Shown one piece after another: positions 37,443 to 50,683 of a stretch of 64,000 nucleotides of DNA. The notes below the pieces were generated by a model that did not search any database, was not told where the DNA came from, and worked only from the letters and a program-made list of their open reading frames with translations. Within the stretch, counting starts at the first letter, position 1. Each line of letters starts with the position of its first letter. Location of the stretch: positions 2,713,473 to 2,777,472 of the forward strand of contig NC_088775.1 in NCBI RefSeq assembly GCF_954871325.1, in the 5' to 3' direction. The position numbers and the translations under genes were made by a program. The stretch is from Gordionus sp. m RMFG-2023. Its lineage: Eukaryota; Nematomorpha; Gordioida; Chordodea; Parachordodidae.

Positions 37443-38174
37443 GGTTAAGGATACCTTCTTTTAGGTTAGCATATATTTTAGTCATCGGGGGACTGGTGGG
37501 TGGGGGTGCGTGGAATTCGCGTCATTGGGAATTGGTCTAGAGAAAATTTAGTCGTGCCAAATATTTATAATTCTGACATGGTTTATTTTATCAAAATATG
37601 CATCTGTCCTTCAATTTTATTCTATATTTCTACAAACCCTATCAAATGTATTTCACATACATAATTTTTTTTTATCTGATTTTGCAAATTAAAAAAATAT
37701 TTGACAAGGATCACATTCCGAAAAAAAAATATATATCGACATTTTAAATGTTGATTTTTGATTTCTACTTCCTCTATAATGTAATTGGTCCAAATCGTTA
37801 TGGAATCATCAAAATGGGTCGATATACCCGGGAATAGACATATCTGTCAATTTTTTTTCCCCACTTCCGGCAAAAAAATTTTTTATATGTAAGAGATCTA
37901 CCGATTCACACTGGATTCTCTTGAATCAAAACTGCTGACACAGATTTAGGCTAAAAAAGAGGTCGTGGGGTTGCCTTATCTTATTTTTTTTTGTCAAAAA
38001 ATTATTTTTTTAAAAAAAAATTTATTAATCAATTTTATCGATAAAAAAAAAATTATAATGAGGACAGGGTCAATTTATTTAAAAAAAGATATTATTAAAT
38101 ATTCACGGTATAAAAAAAATAAATAAATAATTTTTTTTTCTTCTTCCCATCTTCAATTAAATCAAATGATATTA
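37443..38174. other. Intergenic, no gene seen
   Basis: AT-rich; nothing recognised. Confidence 0.35.
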
Positions 38175-38614
38175 GGAAGGAAGGAAGGAAGGAAGGAAGG
38201 AAGGAAGGAAGGAAGGAAGGAAGGAAGGAAGGAAGGAAGGAAGGAAGGAAGGAAGGAAGGAAGGAAGGAAGGAAGGAAGGAAGGAAGGAAGGAAGGAAGG
38301 AAGGAAGGAAGGAAGGAAGGAAGGAAGGAAGGAAGGAAGGAAGGAAGGAAGGAAGGAAGGAAGGAAGGAAGGAAGGAAGGAAGGAAGGAAGGAAGGAAGG
38401 AAGGAAGGAAGGAAGGAAGGAAGGAAGGAAGGAAGGAAGGAAGGAAGGAAGGAAGGAAGGAAGGAAGGAAGGAAGGAAGGAAGGAAGGAAGGAAGGAAGG
38501 AAGGAAGGAAGGAAGGAAGGAAGGAAGGAAGGAAGGAAGGAAGGAAGGAAGGAAGGAAGGAAGGAAGGAACGAACGAACGAACGAACGAACGAACGAACG
38601 AACGAACGAACGAA
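38175..38614 (+). repeat. Compound microsatellite (GGAA)99(CGAA)11
   Basis: About 396 bases of pure GGAA followed without a gap by about 44 bases of CGAA. Purine-rich on the plus strand. Confidence 0.97.
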
Positions 38615-39335
38615 CTATTTTAAACGATCGTTTATTCCTGGTTGTAGGTTAATTGTTCTAAGGCGGTGAATTCTGCTTAATCTACAAGCACGTGCGTAAA
38701 AAACGATAATGCGTTCAGGGAATCAGTTAATTTATTTGAAGTTTTCTTCGAAGTTCAGAATCCCCCCCCCCTGAAGCGGAAATGATAGTGGCTAAAAAAA
38801 ATAAGACAATTATTCAACTATTAATCCTTAGCCTTCTTTAACTTACAATATATATAAACATAATTATTCATATGGGTTTTGCTTTTTATACTTATTGCCT
38901 GCACCGACCTGGTCGGTTTCATACGCGGTAAATTTTAATTCGTTTTTTGGGGGGGGGGGGGGGGTTATAACTCAAAATGTATCAATTTGGAGGATGGTAG
39001 GTAGGTGGGTGGGTAGTTTTGATTTTGAGACTTTCTTTTTCCGTTAATTTTGAATTGCTATGAAATTATAGATCAGGAGGGGTAAAGGGGCTATAGAGGT
39101 AACATTTTCGAGGGAGGGGGGTCTTAACCGCCATTGGCTAGGGAGGCTTATCGGATAGAATATCGCGGACTCTGTCGAGACGGACCTTGATTCGAAATAT
39201 TCTCACTCAGATCGGACACCTACAATTATGAGTAACTATACATTTTTTGCATTTTTATCGGATCGATTCGGGCCCCCCAAAAAATAGGGGGCTGACGTTT
39301 GGTTCGATTATGGTCCAACTCAAGGAAACGGCCCA
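38615..39335. other. Intergenic, with C and G homopolymer runs
   Basis: Poly-C at 38762-38771 and poly-G (14) at about 38949-38963. A GC-balanced patch at 39120-39330 has no motif. Confidence 0.35.
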
Positions 39336-40330
39336 ACAGCTGAATTATTTCAATTCGATCTAATAATCACGTGACTTTCAAAATTTGACATTTTAATTCA
39401 TCTTGAACCATAATCATATGACTCAAAACCTTTAAATAACCCTAACCCTAATATCCTCCTAACCCTCACTTACATTGGTTTCAATAAAAATTTCCATGAG
39501 TGTTGAGCTATTTACCATATGACTCGAAGGAAATAAAACTAAAGATGCAAAATGTAAAAATAATAAAAATCTATTAACATGTTAATATTATATTTTTGTC
39601 AAAATGGTGTTAAATATTGATTGTAACTAAAAAAAAAATTCTTCTCTTCTCTTTTCTTTTCTTCTCTCTCTTTCAATTAGTATTTTTATAGTTATTCCCC
39701 TAATTTGGGTTATTCTTATTTAAATTTCAATTCGATCTAACTATAATCACGTGACTTTCAAGATTTGACATTTCAATTCATCTTGAACCCTAATCATATC
39801 ACTCAAAACCTTTAAATAACCCTGACCCTAATATCTTCCTAACCCTCACTTACATTGGTTTCAAGAAAAATTTCCATGAATGTTGAGCTATTTATCATAA
39901 GACTCGTATTAAACTTTTTTAAGAAAATTTAATTTAAAGGTGCAAAATGTAAAAATAATAAAAATCTGTTAACATATTAATATCATATTTTTCTTGTGTC
40001 AAAATGGTGTTAAATATTGATTTTAACTTTAGAAATTTTTTTTATTTTTCAATTAGTATTTTTTACAGTTATTCCCCTAATTTGGGTTATTCTCAAATGA
40101 CCTTTACAACAGCTGATTTATTTGAATTTTAATTCGATCTATCTATAATCACGTGACTTTCTTTCCCTCCAAACCTTTAAATAACCCTAACCCACCAACA
40201 TAATATCATATTTAAAATTGTCAAAATGGTGTTAATTATTGATTTTAAACTATAAAAAAAAAATTATTTTATTTTCAATTAGTATTTTTTTTATGATATT
40301 TCCCTTAATTTGGGTTAATTTCTCATCCAT
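39336..40330. repeat. 377-bp tandem repeat, about 2.5 units
   Basis: TTCGATCTAACTATAATCACG (with small changes) begins units at 39354, 39731 and 40133. Each continues GTGACTTTC, AACCTTTAAATAACCCTAACCC, GTCAAAATGGTGTTAA and TCCCCTAATTTGGGTTATTC. The third unit is internally deleted. The CCCTAACCCTAA words are part of this unit, not telomere. Confidence 0.85.
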
Positions 40331-41456
40331 AAATTATTTTTTATGTATATATTTTTTTGGGGGAGTAAAATGTAAAGGTAACCCCGATAAAATATTTATA
40401 TCTATTTTTATGTTTCCTGAATTTGTGAAAAAATTTAATAAAAATAAAGGAATATTATCTATATAAAGAAATCGATTTATATTTGGGGGGGGGGGAGGAA
40501 GATTTAGAGTGATTGGGAATTGGGAATTGAATTGACAAAGATTTGTGACAATATTTTTCTATTTTTTTTTGTCACAAATGATCATTTGTTTTTTAAATTT
40601 ATATACTATTTTTTTTTAAAAAAAGTTCTTATTTTCTCACGTGGATTTAATTTGAAACTTTATAAAAAAAAACAAAAAAAAACAAATGTCAAATTTTTAA
40701 ATAAAATAAAATAGTAAATATAGAAGGAATTGAAAAATTAAAAAATAAATTGAAAATAATATTCTCTCAATTCCTTAGAAGATCATTGATCCCCCCCCCT
40801 CTCTCCACTCCATTTATAAATTAGATTTTCATTTTTTAACAAAAAATATTATTTTATTCAATCAAACTGAGTAAATAAAAATCATATTTTTTTAAGAAAA
40901 AAATTTTTTTTTTAAAAAACAAATATATTATATATAAAATATTTGAAAACCACTCTTGTAGGGTTAGGTTAGGTTAGTTAATTATTATTATTATTATTAG
41001 AAAAAACCGTTATTGAAATTCTTGAAAAATTATTTTAAAAAAATCGAATCAATATTTTTTAAAAAATATATAAAGATTCGTAAAAAAAAGAAGAAAACTT
41101 GTCTAATTTGAACACCCCTGACCAGAAATAATTTACTCGACATCTATAAAGGCAGGGTGCGAAATCTCGAACAAAAATAAAATAATCTAATTTTAGCGAA
41201 TTTTCCAATTTGTTGTTTTTTTTAATATATATATATAAGAAAAAATAATAATTAAAATATAACCTTTAAAAATAGAGAAAAATAAATATCGTAAAATCAT
41301 CATATGTTTTCTAATTAGTTTTTTTTTTTTTGGTTTTCAATTATTTTATTATATTTTCCCAATTAACCTCCTAATTTTTATAAATTTTTATAATTTTATA
41401 ATTACAAATAATTAAATAATTTATAAAAAAAAAATTTTTTGTTAGATTAATATAGA
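40331..41456. other. AT-rich, no gene
   Basis: Homopolymer runs of G (40484) and C (40791) and AT-rich filler. Upstream flank of the candidate exon at 41520. Confidence 0.35.
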
Positions 41457-41464
41457 TATAAAAG
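41457..41464 (+). promoter_or_regulatory. Candidate TATA box
   Basis: TATAAAAG, 56 bases before the ATG at 41520, leaving room for a start site near 41487. It is the only consensus TATA box noted directly before an open, GC-balanced exon in the window. Confidence 0.45.
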
Positions 41465-41519
41465 CGACAAAAACTAAGAAGACAATTATCATAATTTTTC
41501 CCCTCCATTTTTCGCAATT

Positions 41520-41829
41520 ATGGAAGCAATCGAAAGAATCCGACATCGCCCGTCGTTAAATACCCGAAATATCGATGGCAAAACACCTAAAACTCTAAAT
41601 GCCCCGAGGGGGGCACTTAACCCGGTTATAACCCTAAAAAGTGAAAAAAACGACTGTAAAGATGGCCCCCTCCGATCGGCTGACCACCCCACAAAACGAC
41701 GTTTTCCCGCCAAACCTTCGGTTCACCGTCAAATCACCAAATTTGTTTCCCCGCTTCATCTATTCAATCGTATTTCACCCTGCCTAATATTAACAGTCAT
41801 TCTATTTATTCGCACATCAAAATATACAG
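41520..41829 (+). CDS. Candidate first exon of an unrecognised membrane protein
   Basis: ATG at 41520 opens 103 codons and ends ACA G before a good donor, GTAATT at 41830. The stretch is clearly less AT-rich than its surroundings and is preceded by a TATA box. The peptide starts MEAIERIRHRPSLNTRNIDG, is basic for about 75 residues, and then has a hydrophobic run (ISPCLILTVILFI, about residues 84-96) that could be a signal anchor with the N-terminus in the cytosol. I do not recognise the family. The next exon was not found: a 2.3-kb satellite follows directly. It could be the 5' exon of a type II membrane enzyme, of an unrelated gene nested before neuroglian, or chance. No start or end of the complete protein can be given. 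Confidence 0.4.
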
Positions 41830-41929
41830 GTAATTATTATTGTGCAAATAAAAATTTATTGTTTTTTAGAAAATTTAAAAATTAAGCGTTTTATAAATTA
41901 CAAATTTCCATGTAAATGATAAAATTTTA

Positions 41930-44235
41930 ATAAGTGTAAACGGGGGTTTAATGGATATAATTTTAAAAATTAAAGTGTTTATAATTAAAAATTCCGATAT
42001 ATGTAAATGTCGAATGTAAATAGTTTAAACTGTGAATAGTGGAGAAAACTTACAAATTAAGCTTTTATAATTAAAAATTTAGGATATGTAAATGTCGAAT
42101 TTTAATAGTTTAAACGGGGTATAACTGGAGAAAATTTACAATTCAAGCTTTTTTATAATGATAAATTTCTGATGTAAATATCGAATTTTTTAAAGTATTA
42201 TAGTGAAGAAAATTTTTTTCATAATTATAAATTTCGGATATGCAAATGTCGAATTTTAATAGTTTAAACGGGGGTATAACTGGAGAAAATTTACGAATTA
42301 AGCTTTTTTATAATGATAAATTTCTGATTGTAAATATCGAATTTTAATAGTTTAAACGGAGTATTATAGTGAAGAAATTTTTTTAAAATTTACTGTTTCA
42401 TAATTATAAATTTCGGATATGCAAATGTCGAATTTTAATAGTTTAAACGGGGGTATAACTGGAGAAAATTTACGAATTAAGCTTTTTTATAATGATAAAT
42501 TTCTGATGTAAATATCGAATTTTAATAGTTTAAACGGAGTATTATAGTGAAGAAAAATTTTTTAAATTTACTGTTTCACAAATTATAAATTTCGGATATG
42601 CAAATGTCGAATTTTAATAGTTTAAACGGGGGTATAACTGGAGAAAATTTACGAATTAAGCTTTTTTATAATGATAAATTTCTGATTGTAAATATCGAAT
42701 TTTAATAGTTTAAACGGAGTATTATAGTGAAGAAATTTTTTTAAAATTTACTGTTTCACAAATTATAAATTTCGGATATGCAAATGTCGAATTTTAATAG
42801 TTTAAACGTGGGTATAACTGGAGAAAATTTACGAATTAAGCTTTTTTATAATGATAAATTTCTGATTGTAAATATCGAATTTTAATAGTTTAAACGGTAT
42901 TATAGTGAAGAAATTTTTTTAAAATTTACTGTTTCACAAATTATAAATTTCGGATATGCAAATGTCGAATTTTAATAGTTTAAACGGGGGTATAACTGGA
43001 GAAAATTTACGAATTAAGCTTTTTTATAATGATAAATTTCTGATTGTAAATATCGAATTTTAATAGTTTAAACGGTATTATAGTGAAGAAATTTTTTTAA
43101 AATTTACTGTTTCACAAATTATAAATTTCGGATATGCAAATGTCGAATTTTAATAGTTTAAACGTGGGTATAACTGGAGAAAATTTACGAATTAAGCTTT
43201 TTTATAATGATAAATTTCTGATTGTAAATATCGAATTTTAATAGTTTAAACGGAGTATTATAGTGAAGAAAAATTTTTTAAATTTACTGTTTCACAAATT
43301 ATAAATTTCGGATATGCAAATGTCGAATTTTAATAGTTTAAACGTGGGTATAACTGGAGAAAATTTACGAATTAAGCTTTTTTATAATGATAAATTTCTG
43401 ATTGTAAATATCGAATTTTAATAGTTTAAACGGAGTATTATAGTGAAGAAATTTTTTTAAAATTTACTGTTTCACAAATTATAAATTTCGGATATGCAAA
43501 TGTCGAATTTTAATAGTTTAAACGTGGGTATAACTGGAGAAAATTTACGAATTAAGCTTTTTTATAATGATAAATTTCTGATTGTAAATATCGAATTTTA
43601 ATAGTTTAAACGGAGTATTATAGTGAAGAAATTTTTTTAAAATTTACTGTTTCACAAATTATAAATTTCGGATATGCAAATGTCGAATTTTAATAGTTTA
43701 AACGGGGGTATAACTGGAGAAAATTTACGAATTAAGCTTTTTTATAATGATAAATTTCTGATTGTAAATATCGAATTTTAATAGTTTAAACGGAGTATTA
43801 TAGTGAAGAAAAATTTTTTAAATTTACTGTTTCACAAATTATAAATTTCGGATATGCAAATGTCGAATTTTAATAGTTTAAACGGGGGGTATAACTGGAG
43901 AAAATTTACGAATTAAGCTTTTTTATAATGATAAATTTCTGATTGTAAATATCGAATTTTAATAGTTTAAACGGAGTATTATAGTGAAGAAATTTTTTTA
44001 AAATTTACTGTTTCATAAATTATAAATTTCGGATATGCAAATGTCGAATTTTAATAGTTTAAACGGGGGTATAACTGGAGAAAATTTACGAATTAAGCTT
44101 TTTTATAATGATAAATTTCTGATTGTAAATATCGAATTTTAATAGTTTAAACGGAGTATTATAGTGAAGAAATTTTTATAAAATTTACTGTTTCATAAAT
44201 TATAAATTTCGGATATGCAAATGTCGAATGTAAAT
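41930..44235. repeat. Satellite array of ~180-bp dimeric units, about 12 copies
   Basis: GGATATGCAAATGTCG recurs at about 42236, 42415, 42594, 42774, 42952, 43130, 43310, 43490, 43670, 43850, 44031 and 44211, so the period is 178-181. Each unit is two related ~90-bp halves sharing TCGAATTTTAATAGTTTAAACG. One half continues GGGGTATAACTGGAG, the other GAGTATTATAGTGAAG. Copies between 42.4 and 44.2 kb are almost identical; those at 41.93-42.2 kb are diverged. Array lies just after the donor at 41830. Confidence 0.95.
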
Positions 44236-44511
44236 TTTAAACAGCGGGGGTGGGGGGGGGGGGATAATGGGCAGAACTTCTTTCATATAGGGCTTAGATG
44301 ATTTTCTCTATGGGGTCGAAAAAGTTTTATCTAGACTTTAAATTTTTTTTGTAGAAAGATTTTAAGAGTTAGGCCCCCTAAAACCGATTTCGGTAAAATG
44401 TCTCATACCCAAAAAATTTATTTTTAGATGACATATAACCACCATTTTTTTTTACATATCCTAGTTTACCCCCCCCCCCCCAAATACGATCTTATATTTT
44501 TAGGGTTAAAA

Positions 44512-45554
44512 TCAACTGACCATTCATTAAAAGTGTTCATCAATAAAAAACAGCTGGGGACGCCATTTTTATTACCCGTATCATTATTAAAAAATTTTAA
44601 ACGAGTGGCGCCAATTTATTATTTATTTATGTCTAACGCAAACTTTATTAAAGGGATTGTCTGATTCATCGAGTAAATCTGGAAGCAAGTTATCAATTTT
44701 AATAGTAGCTTTTAAACAGGGATTTGAACCGAACCCGAACCCGAACCCGGAGGAGTAAACCCGGGTTTTTGATAAAAACATCTGAACCCGAACCGAACCC
44801 AGGAATTTTTACGAACCCGGGTTCAAGCGGGTCCAGTGTATTGTTTAAAATCATATATCAAGATATTTGTATAATTGTAAAATACGAATATTAATAATTT
44901 AATTGAGCTTTTTTATAATATTATCATAATACCTTCTTTTAAGTGAAGTGATAATAAATTTTTAAACAAAACTTAAATATTTTTTTTAATTTTTTTTTTT
45001 TAAAATTTATTTTCAAAGATTCCTATTGGAAGTGCTAAATACATTTCACGCCATATATTTTTTAATTTTTAACTTATTCTCAAAGATTATTAATTAGAGG
45101 AAAATGAAAAGTGAACTCAAAGTGTAAAAATTATTATATTGGATATTTTTATTTAAAGAAATACGTCTATATAAATTTTTTAAATCTGTACACGAATATG
45201 TTATGTATTTTTAACTATATTTAGCCGATAAATAAAATAAAAAATTCATTTTTTATTACCAAATTTATGTCTAGTTTGTTAATTATGATTTTAAATATGG
45301 AATATCTTTATTTTATCAATTCAAAAATTCTTACAGCCGAGTTGAACCCGAAACCAAACCTGGGTTCAAAAATATTTCCCTGAACCGAACCCGAACCGAA
45401 CCCGGGCAAATATTTTGCCGGGTTCGCATCCCCGGTTTTTAATATGAGAATAATTGACTATATGGGCTACAAAAATGGCGGGTCCAGCTGATTTGCATTC
45501 AACGACCCTTTCAAAGACCTTATTAAGAATGCATCGTCTTATTATATGTCATTG
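44512..45554. mobile_element. MITE family B, copy 5, interrupted
   Basis: Left part 44512-44716 (CATTCATTAAAAGTG, CAGCTGGGGACGCCATTTTT) and right part 45436-45554 (AAAATGGCGGGTCCAGCTG ... ATTATATGTCATTG). The element at 44717-45435 lies between them. Confidence 0.8.
44717..45435. mobile_element. GAACCCGG-rich element nested in MITE B
   Basis: Begins CAGGGATTTGAACCGAACCCG and ends GGTTCGCATCCCCGG, imperfect inverted ends. Flanks CTTTTAAA (44709-44716) and TTTTTAAT (45436-45443) resemble an 8-bp duplication and restore the MITE when the insert is removed. About 720 bp, AT-rich inside, no coding. Confidence 0.75.
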
Positions 45555-45752
45555 GTTAAAATGAAGGTGTGGAGGGGTGGGGGTAGGGAGAGAGCGGGTG
45601 TTAAGATAAAGGATCTTTTTTTTTTTTTAAAAAACAAATATGGAAAATCTGGCGGGAAAAAAAATATAATTTAAGCATGCAAATTATATAAATTTAGAAA
45701 CAAAATACCTGTAGCTAAAGTAAATGTCAAGCTTATTCAATATATATATATA

Positions 45753-46118
45753 TGTCGTATGGGGATTCGGAGTCTCTTGATTTTAAATCCTATACCGAGG
45801 GCGATTTAAAAAAATTTTAAAGTACGATTTAACCGGAAATGAACCGGAAATGTATTCTAGCATCTGTAGACAGAGTACCAAAACTGTAAATTTCGAAAAA
45901 TTTCAGCCATAGACATTTTAAGTATTTTTTTTTTATTTATATGAAGAAAAATCCATATAAAAATTGATATAAATTAGAAGTAGTTTCTAAAGTTCGTGGC
46001 AAAATTGTTTAAAATTTACAGTTTGGGTACTCTAACACATGTTTAGAATCCATTTCCGGTTAAATTGGATTTTCTAAAGATTCTGAATCCCCACGGATTA
46101 CGAATCCCCGTACGACAT
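45753..46118. mobile_element. Foldback element with long inverted arms
   Basis: GTCGTATGGGGATTCGGAG at left answers GAATCCCCGTACGAC at right. Further in, TTTAACCGGAAATG answers CATTTCCGGTTAAA, and ACCAAAACTGTAAATT answers AATTTACAGTTTGGGT. Lies between TA repeats, so the duplication may be TA (mariner-like). No coding. Confidence 0.75.
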
Positions 46119-46611
46119 ATATATACATTTAAATTTTCCAATAACAATATTAAAACCCAATATTTCGTTATGATCCTAATTTAAAATTATATATATTTAT
46201 TTATAATACCCATTTGTAAGCATATATATATATATATATCAAACAAAGACCATTAAAAGTCCATCTTTTTCTTTAAATTTCAATTACAAATCGACAGATA
46301 CAACAGTTACATTTCCTCCGGCTTACGTAAAATTACCTAAAACTACCCTATAAATATGCGACAATTTTTCGCCATAAAATCATTTATGTTTCGTATTTAT
46401 AATTGCTAAAAATTAAGAATTACCAAAAAGTTCTAAGCTAACTTGTCTGAGTTTTACTGCGTGAAATGCTCTTTAGAATACATTACCCTGGGTCAAATCT
46501 GATTATTTCAAAAGTTTAAAAAATTGCCCCCCCCCCCCGCTTAGTAAAATGATTTTAAAATAAAAAGATTATCCCGATAATCCCAAATACGACATTTATA
46601 ACTAGCGATCA
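46119..46611. other. AT-rich, no gene
   Basis: Includes a C-run at 46526. Nothing recognised. Confidence 0.35.
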
Positions 46612-47205
46612 GTATCAGGGCCTAATTTTTCAGTTACCGGTCTAGCCCGAAATTTTTATTTGTCCCGAAAAGCCCGACCCAAAATGAAAATTATTTGTCC
46701 ACCCGACTCGGCCCGGCCCGAATTTATTTAAATATAGAAATTTTTTTGAAAAAAAATATAATCATAATTTATTTGACAAAAAATTCGTATTTTATAAAAA
46801 AAATTTAAACCCGACCCAAATGACATATAATGATACCTAGACTGACGATGCATTCATAATGATGCATTCGAAAGCGTCGTTGAATGCGAATCAGCTGGAA
46901 CCGCCATTTTGGTAGTAACCCATATAACAATTATTCTCATGTTTAAAAAACTATTATTATTATCTCGATGATTATGCAATGTCTTTAATAAAGTTTGCGT
47001 CAGACATAGGAATAAATTGGTTACTCGTTTGAAAATTTTTTTAAGTAACGATATGGGTAATCAAAATGGCGTCCCCAGCTGGTTTTCATTGATGTACACT
47101 TTTAATGAAAGCATCGTCAGTCTATGTATCATTATATATCATTGGCTCGACCCGGCCCGAAATTTTTTTAAAACCGGGCCGGGCCCGGTTACGATTTTTC
47201 TAATC
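46612..47205. mobile_element. GGCCCGG-type element interrupted by MITE B
   Basis: Left part 46612-46816 (GATCAGTATCAGGGCC...GGCCCGGCCCGAATTT...) and right part 47145-47205 (CTCGACCCGGCCCG...CCGGGCCGGGCCCGG...TCACTGA) surround a MITE B copy. Confidence 0.65.
46817..47144. mobile_element. MITE family B, copy 6 (inside a GC-rich element)
   Basis: CAAATGACATATAATGATACC to TATCATTATATATCATTG, with paired CAGCTGGAACCGCCATTTTGG and AAAATGGCGTCCCCAGCTG. Flanks ACCCGACC and GCTCGACC match at 6 of 8 bases. Confidence 0.85.
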
Positions 47206-49903
47206 ACTGATTTATACTATCACCGCTACCCTCACCTTGGCCAAAAGTTTCGTAACTCAAACTAAAAAACTAATTATCCGTTATTCGAAGTATTTTTACG
47301 AATAACAAATAACACGGTTATTTTCGAATCGAATATGAATTTTAAAAAAAAACAAATTTTTATGTCTAATTAAAGTACCTGACGATCAAATTATTCCTTA
47401 AATATTTGAAATTATTTTCTAAATTTCAAAATTATCTACAAAGTTTCAAAAATGTTTTTTTTTTGTGGAACTTTTATTTCCGCAACCACCATTCAATTAA
47501 TTATTATCAATTTTTTTTTGAAAAAATATCGAAAATCAAATATTTGAACCGAATACCGGTTTTATTATTCGTACGGATACTATTATTCGATTTGATTTAA
47601 TTATATATTTTTTTTTATAGACCACCTACATTACTTACCAGAACTATCAATTAATATTAATCATGTATCTTTTTTATAGGTCCAAACATATTTTTTTTTT
47701 AAAAATAAATTATTATTTAATTAACATATGAATTTTTCATAGTTGGCATTTAGATAATTTAAATAAAATATACATAAATAAATTTAAAATTTCTTAAAAA
47801 TAACCCTTCATTAAAAAGATTTAGATCTCTTCTCTTCTCTTAATTGCTTTCACGTGAAAAAAGGCTAATTTTTTTTTTTAGGAAAAGAAGAGGTTAAAAA
47901 TATCATTTTAAAATTAATTTTAATTTTAATTTTAAAGAAAATAACATTTAAAAAAAATAATAAAATAAAACCATCTTGTAAAACAAGAAAATAAAATCTT
48001 ATATATTAGATAAAATCTGATATAAGGATATAATAAAGAAATATTAAAGGGAGTTTTTGATATACTAATATTAGTATTAGTATTATTATGATATATGATA
48101 TTAATATCTATCTATCTATCTATCTATCTTTAAATCTAATTTACATTTATATTATATTAAGTGAATTTTTTTAAACATTTTATTTAACATTCCTTAAAAA
48201 TTTTTAAAAAAAATCTTAAGAGAAAAAAAAATTAAAAATGGGAAATTAATAATACAAATTTATCCTACTTGGAGCCCATGATCCAAATCTTCGATCCTTT
48301 ATGTAACGAAAGGAGAAGCCCTAAGAAGACAAGCGGTTGGGGGGGAGATTTGGGGGTTGATATGGTTATAGCGCAGGCGGGGCGGGGGGTTTAACGAAAG
48401 GGCTATATACAAATAACTGTCAGATATTTTTGAAGACAATCCATTAATTGTATGGGTGTCAGCCCTGTTTCCCATTACATTACCTTTTTTTTTGTTCTTT
48501 AACTATATAAGTGTCACATATATGGTCAAATCTTCTACTACCATATTGTTCGTATTGAAGGGTTAGTGTCCGGATTCTAAACACCCCCCCCCCCTTTCAC
48601 CAAAAAAAGTAAGATTTTCCTTTTGAGGCTATTATACTTTTTCGTTGATATTTAACTAGATTCTTTTATATCCAACAATTACAGGTTAAACTGGGCCCCA
48701 AAGTTTTCTAATTCTTCTAAAAGAATCGTTTGAGCAGCTGTTTTAGTTTGCTCAATACATCCCTCCTGGGTTAAATTTCGAGAGAGTTAAAATGACAAAG
48801 TTTCGGTTTGGAATTGTGAATTATCTAAGACTTTTTTATACCGAAATTCTGTATAGATTCAAGCATTTTTTTTTGTAATACTCCAAAGATCTAACATTCG
48901 GGAAAAGCTTACTACTCGATAGCATATATAGAATGTATATCAATCACTTCACTATCCGATCCTAATAAAGATATGGAATAACATGACTAACCTATCATAA
49001 TAACAATCTATCCTCATAGGCGTATCCAGGATTTTTCTAAGGGGAGAGGGGGGGGGGCAATATTTATATAAATGCTTTAGTTATATATATATATACAGTT
49101 ACGGAGAGAGGGAGATAGGAAGGGGTGTTGCGTTGGGGGTGGGGCGATTCCCTTTCCCGTCGATTTTACTAGCCTGTTCCTATAATTTAAATCCGAATTC
49201 TGCCAAACCTTCTCCAAACAGACTATATCACCTGTCCCCTTTCCCATTCGATAAAAAAATGAGAACATATGCAGAAATTATATAAATATGGTCCCTCATA
49301 AAAAAAAAATAATAGTTGTTTAAATTGTGCCCAAATATTGGCTTATTTTTACTAAAAATTTTTGCGAGGTTTTGGTTTATAATTAGTATTTCTGCCATCA
49401 TAATCAAAGACACTCAGGCCCAGACCGGGTTTAGGGCCGGGTCGAGCCTTAAAATATAAAACCCGGGCCGGTAATGAGGGCAAGGTACCTCTGCAGGTCT
49501 CTGATTATAATCTTGCTCGGTAAAATGTTGAATTTTTTTTTACTAAATCTTAATATAGGCTCCCACATTTTAATAAAACGATTTTTATCGACAGAGAACC
49601 CAGCGTATAAACCAGGTCTTTCTTACTTAGGGTCTTTTCTTATATTATAATATTTCCCGAACCTTACTTCCTCGAATTTCTTTTTGTCTCATTTTTCCAA
49701 GTTAACATCATTATACGGTAACAGTAGCTTATAGACAATGAATTTTGCATCCCATTAAACTCAATAACGATTTGTTTTTTCTTACCCCCCCCCCCCTCTC
49801 ACTTCAATTTCAGTGATCTTCATGGTTCTGGCGTAAGGAATCATTAATTAGCTTTAAAAATTGATAAATATAATATAATTAAGAAAGAAAAAAGGAATGG
49901 AAC
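47206..49903. other. Intergenic/intronic, no exon recognised
   Basis: AT-rich, with (TCTA)n at 48106-48129, a MITE end CATAGGCGTATCCAGGATT at 49016, a GC-rich repeat fragment at 49410-49505 (GGGCCGGGTCGAGCC ... CTGCAGGTCTCTG), and homopolymer C and G runs. 48240-48360 is GC-balanced without a motif. Confidence 0.4.
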
Positions 49904-50427
<524 letters not shown>

Positions 50428-50683
50428 TATTATGATGTTATATATATTTTTAAAAACTTCAAAAGAAATGTTTTGTTTAAATTTTTTTATAATGAATCAT
50501 CTTAATAATTGAGAATAATTTTTTCAAAAATAATTTTTAATATCTTTTTACTCCCCTTTTAAAAATTAAAAAAAATAAGTTAATAATAAAATATGCCACA
50601 AAAGATGACATTAATTATCTTCTCTTTATCTCTTTCTTTTCGCCTCTATTGCAAAACATCCTAGAAAAGTCGATATTTTTAAT

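Noticed and set aside
39430-39450. Telomere (CCCTAA)n
   Set aside because: Only two CCCTAA words, and they recur as part of a 377-bp internal tandem unit.
41930-44235. CRISPR-like regular array
   Set aside because: Units are contiguous ~180-bp tandem repeats without unique spacers, in an animal genome; this is satellite DNA.
44428-47265. Short open frames at 44.4 and 47.0 kb
   Set aside because: They overlap MITE family B copies and differ between copies.
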